From Saccharum officinarum (Eukaryota > Streptophyta > Magnoliopsida > Poales > Poaceae), in NCBI GenBank assembly GCA_020631735.1, contig CM036179.1, positions 24,233,063-24,297,062 of the forward strand: a stretch of DNA of 64,000 bases, written 5' to 3'. This document shows, in pieces, positions 23,637 through 35,631 of this stretch. The translations under genes and the position numbers were made by a program. The notes beneath the pieces were generated by a model. The model was not told where the DNA came from. It saw nothing but the letters and a program-made list of their open reading frames with translations, and searched no databases. Every line of letters starts with the position of its first letter. Positions within the stretch are counted from its first letter, which is position 1.

Positions 23637-25435
23637 GGAGAAATGACCAATACGAAAGTTATTCGTCTCAAAAAGTTATGAAACTTTGTAGTTGACAACT
23701 TTTTGATTTGAAATCGTTTATGACCTCAAACAAGCAAATTACACACGAATTTGCATAATATGTGGGGAACCGAAAGGGTATATGGACACATGTGAGTGTG
23801 TGGTGCAGTGGTAGAGGAGGCTCCACGCGAGGCTGAGGTCATGGGTTCGAATCCCACCTGGAGCGCGTAGCGCGTGATTTGACTTGCGACTTCGATAGAG
23901 TATGCAAGTATATTTTTACCTTGCCGGAAACGTATAGGACCAAGACACCTAGCTGGCCACGTGCATGTACATTTGCTATTTGCTAATTTGTGCATGCACG
24001 ATTAATGCTGACCGTGTACATACATCTTGACCCCTTCATAGATTAATCAGACCTCGCACAGCATCATGTATAACCATCGGACTCAGGTCCAAATGTACAG
24101 GTCACCAAATTCCTAGTTCCCCCGTGTTACCAAAACGCACAGCGCGGCAAAATTTGGCAGACTCCCGCGTGGCCAAACCCTAACTTATCTCCAGACGCCT
24201 CGACTCACGGGCCTCAGCCACCAGCCCACCACACAACACACACAACTCGACCTCACATAGACCCGCCGCTCTCCCCGTTCTCCTCCTCATCTCGCCCGAA
24301 CCCCTTCCCACCGTCGCTCGCTCGAGCTCCTTCCGCCGGCGCTGGTCTGCCCTCCACTCCACTACCCTCCTCTGCTCATCCCCTCCTCCGCCCTCATCCA
24401 TCGCCCCTCGCACGAACCCCTCCCGCCGTCGCTCGTCCGCCCTCCTCTGCTCATCCCCTCCTCCTCCCTCATCCATCGCCCCCAGTCATGTGTGCTCATG
24501 CTTCATCGGACCGACGCCCTCCACACTAAGGCCTGAGCACAGTCCAGGACATCGGACCCTCCTTTGTTCTCCTTGCAATCAGGTCTCAAGTCATCAGAAA
24601 TTCGGATCCACCTTGCTTCTTGTTGCAATCAGATCACTAGGTAGAGGTAAAAATTCGGATCCATCTTAACTCTTTAAGTAAGCTTGCTGTAGTATGACTG
24701 GATCAAATGGCTATTAGCACAGATCTGTATTTTCTGGGATTTAAATCACATATTCACATAGGTTTGGGTCTTAATCGAAGGTCCTATTAGTACCAGTGTG
24801 TTAATTTACTAGTAAAATAAAATAGGGGATTGAACTGTGATGATAGTAAAGCTAGCAAATTAATTATGATGTTTCTTTTGAAATATTGGTACTACCACCT
24901 TATAATTTGGGCGTAGCCACTTAAAAATGCTGCTATACAATTCTCTGTGGAAAGGTTACCATCTGCTGCTTACGTTTCTTATCTGTTTTAGACTTACATC
25001 TATGGGAGCATGTGTTCATTAAATTTAGCAAGCTGAAGCACTTTGATTTTTTAGGGGCAATCTGAGGATATATGGAGGCAGTTCCATGTACCAGTAGTAA
25101 CATTGACTGAATTTGAGAAGGTTATCTGAAGATACTCTGTTTGTCACGCAACAGCAGCAAAATTGATTGGATTTGAGGAAGAACATAACTCTGAAATAGT
25201 AGTATCCATATATCTGTGTTAACAACTTTGCAATTACATTTGTGTGTTAACGCATTGGCTAGAATATTTCTGTTTAGTAGGTTGCACACTACGGTGTTAG
25301 TCTATTGAATATCTACCAATATTTACTAGAAAGCACATGTTTCTGCATAGCTAGATTTGGGTGATAGTTCTGTGAATTTGTGATGAAACTAAAATATATC
25401 TCCTTGCTATATATTTTTAAACAGAACAAAGAGTA
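23637..25435. other. CACTA upstream region, no coding sequence
   Basis: It begins with DNA of the kind found upstream of grass CACTA transposases (an actttgtagttgacaacttt stretch near 23680). It then holds a tRNA-like SINE head (23795-23935) and a C/T-rich block at 24190-24480 in which about 70 bp are tandemly repeated (cctcctctgctcatcccctc twice). The rest, to 25435, is AT-rich leader and probably an intron ending before the first transposase ATG. Confidence 0.6.
23795..23935 (+). mobile_element. SINE-like tRNA-derived element
   Basis: An internal RNA polymerase III promoter is present: A box tggtgcagtgg at 23801-23811 and a perfect B box ggttcgaatcc at 23844-23854, 43 bases apart. The flanks do not pair as a tRNA acceptor stem, and the sequence continues into a non-tRNA body. 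This matches the head of a plant tRNA-derived SINE. The 3' border is approximate because no clean tail or target duplication was found. Confidence 0.6.
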
Positions 25436-28400
25436 ATGACAGACCATGAGTGGATGTATAGTGGTTGGTCTCGTGGGCAGGCTCCCACTAATGAGTGGAT
25501 TGAAAACACAAACATGTTTCTGGACCATGCGTTCTCTAGGGTTGATCTTGTTGAAAATGGCACCATTAAGTGCCCATGTGCCATGTGTCGAAACTATGTT
25601 AGGCATATAAGGTTTGATGTGGAGATGCACTTGTGTAAAAATGGCTTTAGAGATGACTACAGAATATGGACATCACATGGAGAGAGTCGTGTGGAAGTTA
25701 GAAGTGATGAGAGTTTTGATGAAGCTGATCGAATGGATGATATGTTAGTTGACCTAGGTGGTAGCCATGCACCGACCTTTGAAGAGGAGACCACAGGGTC
25801 AGCGCAGGCTTTCTATAGGATGGTTGCTAGCGCTGATCAACCGGTCCATGAGAACACAACACACTCATCTCTTTCTGTTGTGGCACGTCTGCTAGCTTTG
25901 AAATCATAGTACAATATGTCTATTGCACACTTTGAAGCAAACCTAGAGTTAATCAATGAACTTCTGCCTCTAGAATCTAAGATTCCCAAGGATTTCTACC
26001 AATCAAAGAAATTATTAGAAGGTCTAGGCATGCCATATCAGAAAATTGATGTGTGTTATAACAATTGCATGCTTTACTATAAAGACAATAAAAATAAAGG
26101 CAAGTGTGATGTTTGTGGTCTCTCGCACTATGAGGAAGGCCAGAATAAAGTCCCACGCAAAGTGTTGTGGTACCTTCCTATACAAGATAGACTTGAAAGA
26201 TTATATCATCATGAAAATACAGCTAAGCTGATGCAGTCTCACAAACGGTCCAAATCTGGTAAGATGTGACACCCTTGTGATGGGGAAGCATGGCAACAAT
26301 TTGCTGAAGACTTCAAAGATTTTGCTAGTGAACCAAGAAATGTGCGCCTTGCTATGGCAACTGATGGTTTTACACCATTCAGTATAAATGCAGCTCCATA
26401 TTCATGTTGGCCTGTTTTTGTTACTCCACTGAATCTTCCTCCGGGTTTTATCATGGAGACGGAGTACATATTCCTTGCCCTTGTAGTCCCTAGACCTGAA
26501 CATCCTGGAAAGAATCTAAACATACTAATGGAACCTTTAGTTGATGAACTATTGCGTTTGTGGGAGGGGGTGAATACTTATGATGCTTCGAGGAAGAAAG
26601 ATTTTACAATGCGGGTAGCCTATCTGTGGTCAATACATGATTTTCCAGCTTATGGAAACTTTTCTGGATGGAGCACTCATGGTAGGCTTGCATGCCCAGT
26701 ATGCTTGGGTGATACAAAATCATTCCAACTCCGTAATGGTCGCAAGGCATGCTGGTTTGATTGCCACAGGCGCTTCTTACCTGTAGACCATCCATTCAAA
26801 TTTGAAGCTAATGCATTTAGAAAGGACATAGTCGTGCATGATGAGCCTCCAAGACATTTAACTAGGGAAGAAATCCTAGCCCAAATGAACACATTTGTCG
26901 GTGATACAAATAACTATGGTAAACTGCACAATTGGAACTATATTAGTTGCTTTTGGCAACTTCCATACTTCCATAAATTGTTGCTGCGTCACAACATTGA
27001 TGTGATGCATAATGAGAAAAACGTAGCTGAAGCTATATGGAACACATGTTTTGACATACCTTAGAAGTCTAAAGATAATGCTAAGGCTCATAGAGATCTA
27101 GCTGAAATTTGTAGTCGTCCCTCAGAATTTGAGGCAAAAACCAAATAGCAACTGGGACAGGCCTCGTGGCCCATTTTGCATTGACAAGAAAGACAAGCCA
27201 ACAATCCTTCAGTGGTTTAAGGAACTCAAGTTTCCTGATGGGTATGCAGCCAACATTAGAAGAGGGGTGAACTTGACTACAAGGAGGATCTTGGGACTAA
27301 AAAGTCATGATTACCACATCTTCATGGAACGCTTACTTCCTGTTGCTTTATGTGGCTTCCTTCCAAACAACACATGGACATGTTTGGCTGAACTTAGCTT
27401 TTTCTATCGTCAATTGTGTTCCAAAGAGCTGAGCAAGGATGCCTTATGTTCATTGGAGCAGCAAGTTGCTGTTCTTCTTTGCAAAATGGAAAAGATATTT
27501 CCTCCAGGTTTTTTCAATCCTATGCAACATCTGATTATTCATCTTCCTCGTGAGGCTAGACTAGGAGGTCTTGTCCAAGCTCATTGGAACTATCCATTTG
27601 AGAGGTAAAAATAAAACAGAAAAACCATATTATGCTTCTTTTATAATTCTTTCCTCAATTCTAGTTATTTCTTGTAGGAAAATTCAGCATCTTAGAAAGA
27701 AAGTAAGAAACAAGGCTCGTGTTGAGGGTTGCATCATTGAGGCTGAATTAGTTGAGGAGGCTACAAATTTCTCTCTCTTTACTTCAGGCCACATATCCCA
27801 TCAAATAGGAACAAAGTACCTCGATATGATTCCGGTGCTTCTACCTTTGAAAGTCCATGCAACATTGAAATTTTTTAGTACCCTGGTCGGTGCTCAAGCC
27901 CTCACGGTGTCCGTGCGCTTTCAACCGAAGAATATGAGGCTGCATTCCTATATGTTTTGACAAACATCTCAGAGATGGATGAGCACTTCAAGTAATACAC
28001 GCTTTCATCCTATAAACCATAGATGTTCCTTTTTTGTATTTTGGTAGCTCTATGTTAACTTACTTTCCTCTCTTATAGTAAATTTGAGAAGGAACAATGG
28101 AAGAGCATAATTAGACCAACACCTGAACAACTTAGGGACTTAAGGTTAAATGGGTGGAAGAGTAGCCGAGGAAAACGTGGCCCAAACTTCTTTGATTGGT
28201 TCAAGGAAGAAGTAATCCTTCTACAACCTTTCACATTTAGTTATCTGTCCATCTATTTTCCATCTAAAACTAACATATCAAACTATATCTATTTAATTTG
28301 TAGTGCATGCAAACACCTGGCATTGATACAGCCTTATGTCAAATATCTTATGGTTTCCGCAAAAGAGTTACCACCTATGGCTGTTATGATGTGAATGGCT

Positions 28401-29065
28401 ATAGATTTCGCTCGAAAGAGCATGAGAGATCTAAATCAGGATTGGCAACAGTGAATACTGGTGTTTGTGTATCTTGTGTTGATGACGACAACAATGAGAC
28501 ATAGTACTATGGTGTAATTAAGGACATCATAAAAATAAAATGGGAAGGACGATTGCAACTAGAGATGGTTTTGTTTGATTGTGATTGGTTCGATCCAACA
28601 CCTAGTGGAACAAGGCACACTGAAAACTTGGGACTGGTGGAAATTAAGCATGCTGCTAGGCTTTCTGTTTTTGAGCCTTTTGTTTTAGCTAGCCAAGTTA
28701 AACAAGTATATTATTTACCTTATGCATGATCAGATCTACAAGAGTGGTGGGTTACATATCAGGTTACTCCACATGGCTATGTTAGTGTAGATGACAGTGT
28801 TGATGACCCGAACCCTCATACTGGTCTAGTAGGAGTGTTATTTTTTCAACAGGAGGGGTTAGAAGGCACATTTGTCATTGATCTGAATATTGAGCTAGAT
28901 GATACAACTGCAGTTGTGTCGGATGAGATAATCGATCCTAAGGAGTTAGAATTTCTGTCCAAATTGAACACTGAAGGTGAAGGGAATGTGGATGATGGTC
29001 AAGAAGAAGAAGATGAAGACAGTCAAGATGAAGAACATCTAGCTTTAGATCCAAATGATTATTGA
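25436..29065 (+). pseudogene. CACTA TNP2-type transposase, interrupted
   Basis: Domains in order: transposase-associated domain (25436 to about 25690, with CPCAMCRNYVRH and the LCKNGF and WTSHGE blocks), TNP2 transposase core (about 26040-27060, with MATDGFTPF, STHGRLACPVC and DVMHNEKNVAEAIWNT), DUF4218-like region (27129-27800) and DUF4216-like region (28500-28800), then an acidic tail ending at 29065. An intron at 27605-27677 (GT-AG) joins PFER to KIQHLRKKV; two more are likely near 27990-28080 and 28210-28305. In-frame stops occur at 25907, 26267 (TGA where CGA is expected), 27062, 28502 and 28727, and a frame shift lies near 27140. The enzyme would cut both ends of the element. Confidence 0.88.
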
Positions 29066-29273
29066 CTTGTTTTTCTTAGTTCTCATCTTTGTTTCCAATT
29101 TGTACCTTGTTGAACTAAACAATTCCTGCTGAAGTGTCTTTGCGTGTGCTGCTACATGTCTATATTATGTGATAAAAATTTCTTTTCTTTTGTTCTTGCA
29201 TGTTCTAAAAAAATATGCCCCTTTGTTCTTGAGATGTACTAAGTACTAATTATTTTTGTTCACTTTCCAGGAG

Positions 29274-32200
29274 ATGCATGGCCTTCGACACAAGAAGCTT
29301 ATACACAAGAAGGATGTAGGAAGTGGTGGGAGCAACCAAACAGGATGTAGTCCTGGTGGTATTCAGTCCAAAAGAGTTGCTGCTAGCAACTCTAAAAGGA
29401 GGGGTGCTACTAATACTAGGAAGAGCGAAAGGAGGAGTGCTGATGATACTGCTAGGAGCACTAAAAGGAGTGGTACTGCTGTTGCTGGGAGCACTGAAAG
29501 GGGCAGTACTGCTGCTGCTAGGAGCACTAGAAGGGGCCGTACTGCTGCTGTTGGGAGTGATGAAACGGGCAGTGCTGCTACTGCTGCTGGGAGTGCTGGA
29601 AGGGGCCGTACTGCTGCTGTTGGGGTGATGAAACGGGCAGTGCTGCTGCTGCTGAGAACACTGAAAGAAGCAATGAGGTTGCTGGGAACACCGAAAGGAT
29701 GTTTGCTACTATTGATGGAAGCAATGAAAAGAGAGTTGCAGCTGCTGGCAACATTGAAAGGAGAGCAAATGGTGCTAATGCTGATGTTGACAACACTGAA
29801 ACAAGGGGTGCTAATGTTGATGGGAACACTGAAAGGGGAGGTTGTGCTGCTAGGAACACTGAAAGGAGGATTAGTGCAGCTAGTGTTCACTCTAGAATTG
29901 TTGCATCTACCTCTGAAAGGACTAGTGCTATAAGAGGTGATGATGATGCTTGTGGAAGGGTTACAACTGATGTTAACAGCCGTTTGAGTGGTGGTAGTGG
30001 TGGTGTTAACTCCGGCCTGAATATTGGTTCCAAACGGGGCAGCCAAGCACCTGCAAAAAGAGGGAGAGCAAAGATGGCAAGGACAGAATTGGCGGTGCCT
30101 CCTCGTAGTGGGAGGGTGGTGCTGGAACCTGTTGGTCATAGGTAAGTAAATATATGAGCCCTTTTTATATATAATACCACATTGCTTGTCATTTTCTACA
30201 ATTAATTCAAAATCTGGGGATGACTAATGCACATATCAACTTCTCTACAGTCAATTCAAATATGTTGGGTACAACCCTAAAGGCTACAAGTATCCCTCAC
30301 AAGTAGGTGTCATTCTTAAACGCGAGTACCCTAGTATTATCAAGGTATATGAAGACGATGGCACAGTTGTCAAACGACAATCGGCATTTTCATGGAATGA
30401 TTATTATTGGAAAAGAGATGAGCATGGAATCTGCTATGCAAAAAAAGTAAAGACAGAGTTCTGGGTACGCAAACTATCTAGACTAGATGCAATTTTATGA
30501 TCTGAGTATTTTCTTTCAGCTGGTTGGCTTCTACTGTTCTATTCTATTTACTTTAAGTATGTATATATCTCTATACAGAGTTTGTTTACATGTCATCCAC
30601 GACATAGGCTAAATGCTGAAAAAGTTCTAGAGAACTATCTAGTGAGAAGAGTAACAAATATGATGTACCAAGTCTGTTTGGAGGCTGTCAAGATGTTTTG
30701 TAACAAACAGGGTGAGGATTGTGATGATACAAGGGCACGCACCATTCAGCTTACGGAAGAACAATACTTGACTTGTAGAATTGGATGGTGCAATAAGGCA
30801 GTTTGGGCATGGCTTTCCAAATATTGGACTTCTGATCAATACAAGCAAAAGAGAGAAACAGCCCAAGATGCTCGCATGAGGTCTGATGATCCTGCTCCAA
30901 ATAGAGGGGGTTCAAGGAATTTTACAGAGACACAACAATTCCTAGTACGGAAAATCCTTGACTCTTGCATGCTTACGTAATTGACCCTCTACTAAGTTTT
31001 CTCATGCAATTTTTTTTTTGTTTTACAGGAATATACTTTTGGCCCCGAGAAGAGCGGCACCATAAATACATATGCTGTAATGAAATCTGGAATGAAAAGA
31101 GTGGATAGCACTGGAAGGAGTGGTCCAATACCCAGTGCGAAAGCACAGAAACGCTTGGTATTACATCTTTCGTTCCTAGAAATTTCCCTTTTTTGTTTTA
31201 TAGTTTAGCTTTCCTTCCTAGAAATTTCCTTTTCTGTTTTAGTTTAGCTGGTCCATATCTTGTGTGTGCAATGAGCCAATGAGCAGTATGGACTGAAATT
31301 TGTACAGGACAAATAACTTGCAGCATGGACACTATGTAGTATTTCATTGTGTTTAGTAAATAAAACCCAAGTACAAAGTTGGTGCAATATCTTGCAGCAT
31401 GGTTATAGATTTCGCTCGATAGAGCATGAGAGATTTAGTCCTCGGCTATAGAACACATGAAATGCATTTGCATAAAAACCTGCATAATAAATCAGTAAGC
31501 CTTAAGTGAATGTAGAAATATATGGGAAATTGTTGTCAACTCCAAGTAAGAGACCATTCTTGCAAGTATGATCAATGGATGCTATTCTGTAGTGTCTAGT
31601 GTCCACAGCCAATTTTAGTATTATATGTTTATGCTGACTTTCATTAGGTAGAGGCAGTAGTGGACATAATTCGTGATATTTAAAGCAAAATATTATGTAG
31701 TGTCCATAGCCAATCTCTAGAGCTACTTAGCAGAAAGGGGAATGTCAATGACATGGTGGGAACTAATAATTGCCACATCTATTTGCTTTTGTTTTAGGAT
31801 GACTACAAGGCTTTAGTTCCAGATGAAACCTCACAACAACTTGATGGAAAGGCTTTGTACACAATAGGACGTGGCATGGCCCATGGACGTGTTCCAATAG
31901 GTGACGGTGCTGTGGAAAAGGCAGCTGTCCTAAGGCATGCCAATTCGAGGAGAGTTATACCAATCAGTCCTGATAAATATGAACAAGTGAAGAAAGAAAA
32001 TGTTCAATTGAAAGAAAATAATGAGTTACTACTTGAGGAAAATAGTGTTCATCGTGACCTACTGATGGTAATAACTTTTCCATTGCTTGTATGTATCAGT
32101 TTGCTCTATGCCTCTATGCATCTTTATGTGAATGCTTTTCAATTGCAGAATATGTTTGAACAAATGGGAACAGAGCCACCTCCTGAACTGCTACAACGTC

Positions 32201-32824
32201 TAGCAAATATTGATGCCCGTCGTCATCAGGTTATGTATAATGAATTATTGTTTCAAAAATTTATCTAGTGCTTGGAGGATGTTTATCTAGATAGTAATTA
32301 TTGTTTGGTGGCAGACTGCCAACTTGAGTTGCAGCAGTGAACAGGTGGCTTCCTGTTGATTAGAAACGACTTTGTCAGTCTTATCTAATAACGGGTAGAT
32401 TTAAGGTGATACATTGTCTGTCCCAAATAATGTGAATTCAAAGATCGCAGCACTTTATATTTAATGATGCTTCATGTTATTACTTCAGTTTTGCTTGTCA
32501 CAGGAATCCAGAAAATAAAGTGCATATATATTGTGTATTTTGTAGGCCACTGGATCATCACATGGATGTGATGGCGAAGACAACAATGCTAATTTAGAAG
32601 AAGATGATGATGATGACCACACCTGGTGTGGAAGCGACAACGATGATGACCTTGACTGTGATGTTGATGGCCACTTTGAAGCAGACAGTGACGATGACCT
32701 TGAAGAGGATGGGGATGACAGCAGTGATGAAGACCACTACATTGACCATGTATCAGGTGGTCCTACAGGCAGCAGGGAGATCAACATGCCTACAGATGGA
32801 AGTGGCACAAGGGCAACTAACTAA
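29274..32824 (+). pseudogene. CACTA second gene (TNPA-like, Transposase_24 type), seven exons
   Basis: A seven-exon model with GT-AG junctions fits: 29274-30141, 30251-30464, 30579-30944, 31029-31157, 31798-32067, 32149-32229, 32546-32824, preceded by an acceptor at 29270. Exon 1 encodes a low-complexity region of degenerate repeats (TERGSTAAA-type) and a basic segment ending SGRVVLEPVGH. Exons 2-4 encode the conserved plant transposase domain (FTCHPRHRLNAEK, then RTIQLTEEQY and WCNKAVWAWLSKYW). Exon 5 has a coiled coil (KYEQVKKENVQLKENNELL), and exon 7 is very acidic. A one-base loss near 29620, visible by comparing tandem repeat copies, shifts the frame. Proteins of this class bind CACTA subterminal repeats and assist the transposase. 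Confidence 0.8.
29460..29690 (+). repeat. Degenerate minisatellite inside the TNPA-like exon 1
   Basis: Units of roughly 40 bases built on gggagcactgaaaggggcag and tactgctgctgctg recur about five times. They encode alanine, arginine and threonine-rich repeats. The copy around 29615-29625 lacks one base relative to the copy at 29545-29560. Confidence 0.75.
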
Positions 32825-33320
32825 TGCCAACAGCTCCAAGTGGCAGGCATGGACATTCTTTTGGTAGATTTTGGTACAAACTAGGCTGATGTGCAGCTAA
32901 CCTTTTGCTAACGTTTAGTTGCGGACAATTGTTTCCATATGCATGTGGTGTTGACATGTTGGAATGATACTATATTGCCACCTAGACCTAGTAATATTTG
33001 CAGACTGTTAGAGTATTGCCATCTAGGCATGAACGTGTTGGCTGGAGTATTGCCTTGTAGGCATGAACGTATTGCCAACTAGGCCTGAACTTGTTGGCTG
33101 GAGTATTGCCTTCTAGGCATAAACTTGTTGGCTGGAGTATTGCCATGTAGGCATGAACTTGTTGTAATGAACCACTATGGATGTTGGTTGTACGATGTTG
33201 GCTAGAATATATATTTGTATGGATGACTTCCTGGCTATATTTTATATATGGTTCCTAGAATAGTAATTACCATGCTGGTTATATATGTATATACTGAAAT
33301 AATAAACTTGGCGGCAATGG
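32825..33320. repeat. 3' region with tandem repeats before the CACTA end
   Basis: At about 33008-33163 a unit of about 45-50 bp (containing ttggctggagtattgcc and taggcatgaac) is repeated three to four times. No coding region is seen in the remainder, which follows the stop at 32824 and is probably 3' untranslated DNA. Confidence 0.75.
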
Positions 33321-33853
33321 TAGCCAAGAAAAACAATGATTACCTTGAGGGTTTTGTACAGTCAAGGAAATAAGAGTTTACTTGACGTTCTTGCAGCCAA
33401 GGATTTACAGTCATGCCCTCAAGAATAATAATTAACCTGTCAGCTGGCTGCCCCCAAGGAAATGTCTTTCCTTGAAGATTTATAACCGCCAAGAAAATAT
33501 GTATTACCTTGACGGTTGTTGGCGCTCAAAAAAACTACTTTCCTTGGAGGTTGTTGGCGCTCAAGAAAACTACTTTCCTTGGAGGCTATTGGCCCTCAAG
33601 CAAACTACTTTTTTTGGCGGTCACAACATTTCCTTGGCACTTTGGCAAATTAAGTCTGCTCGTAGTTTCCTTGGCGGCTAGCCTCCAAGGAAATCATCCT
33701 TGAGGGTAGAACCGCCAAGGAAACTAATTTCCCTTAGCTTCTATCCTTAGTGCGTTTGCTTGACGGTTTGTAGTCAAGGATCATTTTCTTGGCGGTTTTA
33801 CCCCTTTCCTTGGCGGTTTTTGGCACTCAAGGCAATTCCGGATTGTGGTAGTG
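33321..33853 (+). repeat. CACTA right subterminal repeats and terminal inverted repeat
   Basis: More than ten copies of motifs related to TTCCTTGGCGG or its complement CCGCCAAGGAAA lie in both orientations up to the terminus. The terminus itself is gattgtggtagtg, complement CACTACCACAATC. In En/Spm-type elements subterminal arrays of this kind are the binding sites of the TNPA-like protein. Confidence 0.85.
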
Positions 33854-35153
33854 ATTGATTATAAATATGACACTTCCAAACCCAACATTTTCCAAACTAG
33901 TACGGCTGGGGCTTCTAGCTTTTCCAAGGGGTTCATGTGGGCTGCTCAAGCTGCTAAGTTTGGTTACAGATGGAAAGTAGGGAATGGGAGAAGTATTAGA
34001 TTTTGGGAAGATAATTGGCTAGGCTGCAGCCTGCTCATTCAATTTTGGCCAATTTATAGAATAGTCAATGAAAAGGGTAAAACCTTAGCAGAGTTATGGG
34101 ATAGAGTTAATTTGAAATGTACATTTAGAAGATCCATGACTGAAGAAATGTATCAGAACTGGTTGGACATTGTGGAGTTAGCTGCCACTATTCAGTTCTT
34201 TGAGGAAGAGGATTAGTTGATTTGGTGTTTTAATTCTTCTGGGTCTGCTCTTCCCAATCTCTTTACAAGATCATTAACTTTAGAGGCATCAAAACTATTC
34301 ATGTCTCGGCTGTGTGGAATTTGAAAATTCCTCCTAGAGTGCATTTCTTTTTGTGGCTAGTCATTAATAACAGAACTTTAACTAGGGACAATCGGCAAAA
34401 AGAAGAAAAGTGGAAGATGAGAACTGCTTGTTTTGTTTAGAGAAGGAATCTATTCATCATCTTTTCTTTGAATGTGTGGTAGCCAAGCAATGTTGGAAAG
34501 TTGTGTCTGAAATAGTAGATTGCCAAATTGGTAGGGATATGGCTGATGTAGGAAAATTCTGGTTAAGCAATAAGAAAAATTGTGTCTTGAATATGATTTC
34601 TTCTGCTGTTATTTGGTCCATCTGGAAACTTAGAAATGATTTATGTTTTCAGAGATTGAGTTGGAGAAGCATGGGCATGCTCTTCTTCAGGATAGCTGGT
34701 CTTTTGCAGAATTGGCTGATTCTTCACCCATCCGACAAGAAAGAGCTGTTGGTGGAATTCATAAACAAGATTAAGCCTGCTATTGGCAAGACGCTTCGGC
34801 TCCCTTATGTGCGCCAAGACATCACTTGAAGATCCACAGGGGTGCTGGGGGTGAGGAGAGCTGGAAGGCCCCTCAGCCTGATGTTTCTGCTGCTGCCCAG
34901 ATGGCGCTGGAGTTGCCCTGGTGGTCCTCCCTGAATGCTTCGATGAACATGGCATAGTGTGTTGGCCTGATCATGTTATCTTGTAGAACCTGGTGCTTTG
35001 CCTTTTGATGTTTAGGTAGTTGGAAACTACCTTCTGTCCTGGTGGACGCTTCTTGTTGGCTTTGAACTTCAGTGCTGTAATGACTTGTGGTCTTTTGATG
35101 TTAATTGAAAGGCCGGAGCTATGCCCTTGAATTCTAAAAAAATATTAAAAACC
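33854..35153 (+). pseudogene. LINE ORF2 C-terminal (zf-RVT) part and A-rich tail
   Basis: Translation at 33854-34218 gives FGYRWKVGNGRSIRFWEDNW and LAELWDRVN, and 34410-34829 gives CLFCLEKESIHHLFFECVVAKQCW. This is the zinc-binding domain found after reverse transcriptase in plant LINEs (C-x2-C-x7-H-x4-C type). A stop at 34216 and a frame shift in between make it non-functional. After the stop at 34829 comes about 300 bp of 3' untranslated DNA ending in an A-rich run (35137-35153). It is on the same strand as the LINE 5' part at 569-1675 and lacks exactly the parts missing there to its right. Confidence 0.85.
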
Positions 35154-35631
35154 ATTTATTTTTGCACCTCGAATGATTTTGATAGTTTTGCTGATGTGCC
35201 TCCACGTCAAAGGAGGGTAAATCGGAATAAGCTAAAAGTCAAGAGGTAAATCAGACAAGAAATATTTTTAAAAACTATAAAAAACATAAAAATCAATTTT
35301 CAAAAATTTCATGTAAATACTTTGACATGTGTCCTGACAACGCTCCACTGGTGTGCTTCTAGGACGACCAATATGGATTGATTATAATAGATAATGAGAG
35401 CTTGTAAATGAGTGCATCTAAACAATTTCAAACTAGGGACCATGAGATAGAACGTATAGAAAAAACACATGAAACTAGTTTCATAATTTTCATCAAAGTA
35501 AAAGAAATTGTCTATGACTTTTATACTTTTATAAGATTAAACAAGGTTTTAGGTTTTTTAATTGCATTATTTTTCAATGAAAATATTTGAGATAATTTTA
35601 TGAAAGTTTAGTTTTACTTTTTGTTAGGATT
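35154..35631. other. AT-rich DNA, no gene recognised
   Basis: No coding region, RNA gene or clear repeat end is visible. An open frame of 60 residues (35408-35590) has no motif. Confidence 0.5.

Larger units (their letters stand above)
23637..33853 (+). mobile_element. CACTA (En/Spm) transposon, left end missing
   Basis: The right end reads ...GTGGTAGTG at 33845-33853, the complement of CACTACCAC, and is preceded by about 500 bp of TTCCTTGGCGG-type subterminal repeats. Inside are the two genes expected of a CACTA element: a TNP2-type transposase (25436-29065) and a TNPA-like gene with a Transposase_24 type domain (29274-32824), both on the plus strand. The 5' terminal CACTA motif and its subterminal repeats are not found; the element starts abruptly beside truncated Gypsy gag. 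The three bases after the end are ATT, but without the left side the target duplication cannot be confirmed. Confidence 0.85.

Noticed and set aside
23795..23870. A tRNA gene
   Set aside because: The A and B boxes are present, but the acceptor and anticodon stems do not pair and there is no proper 3' end; a SINE head fits better.
29363..30139. 258-residue minus-strand frame
   Set aside because: It is antisense to exon 1 of the CACTA accessory gene and arises from the low-complexity repeat.
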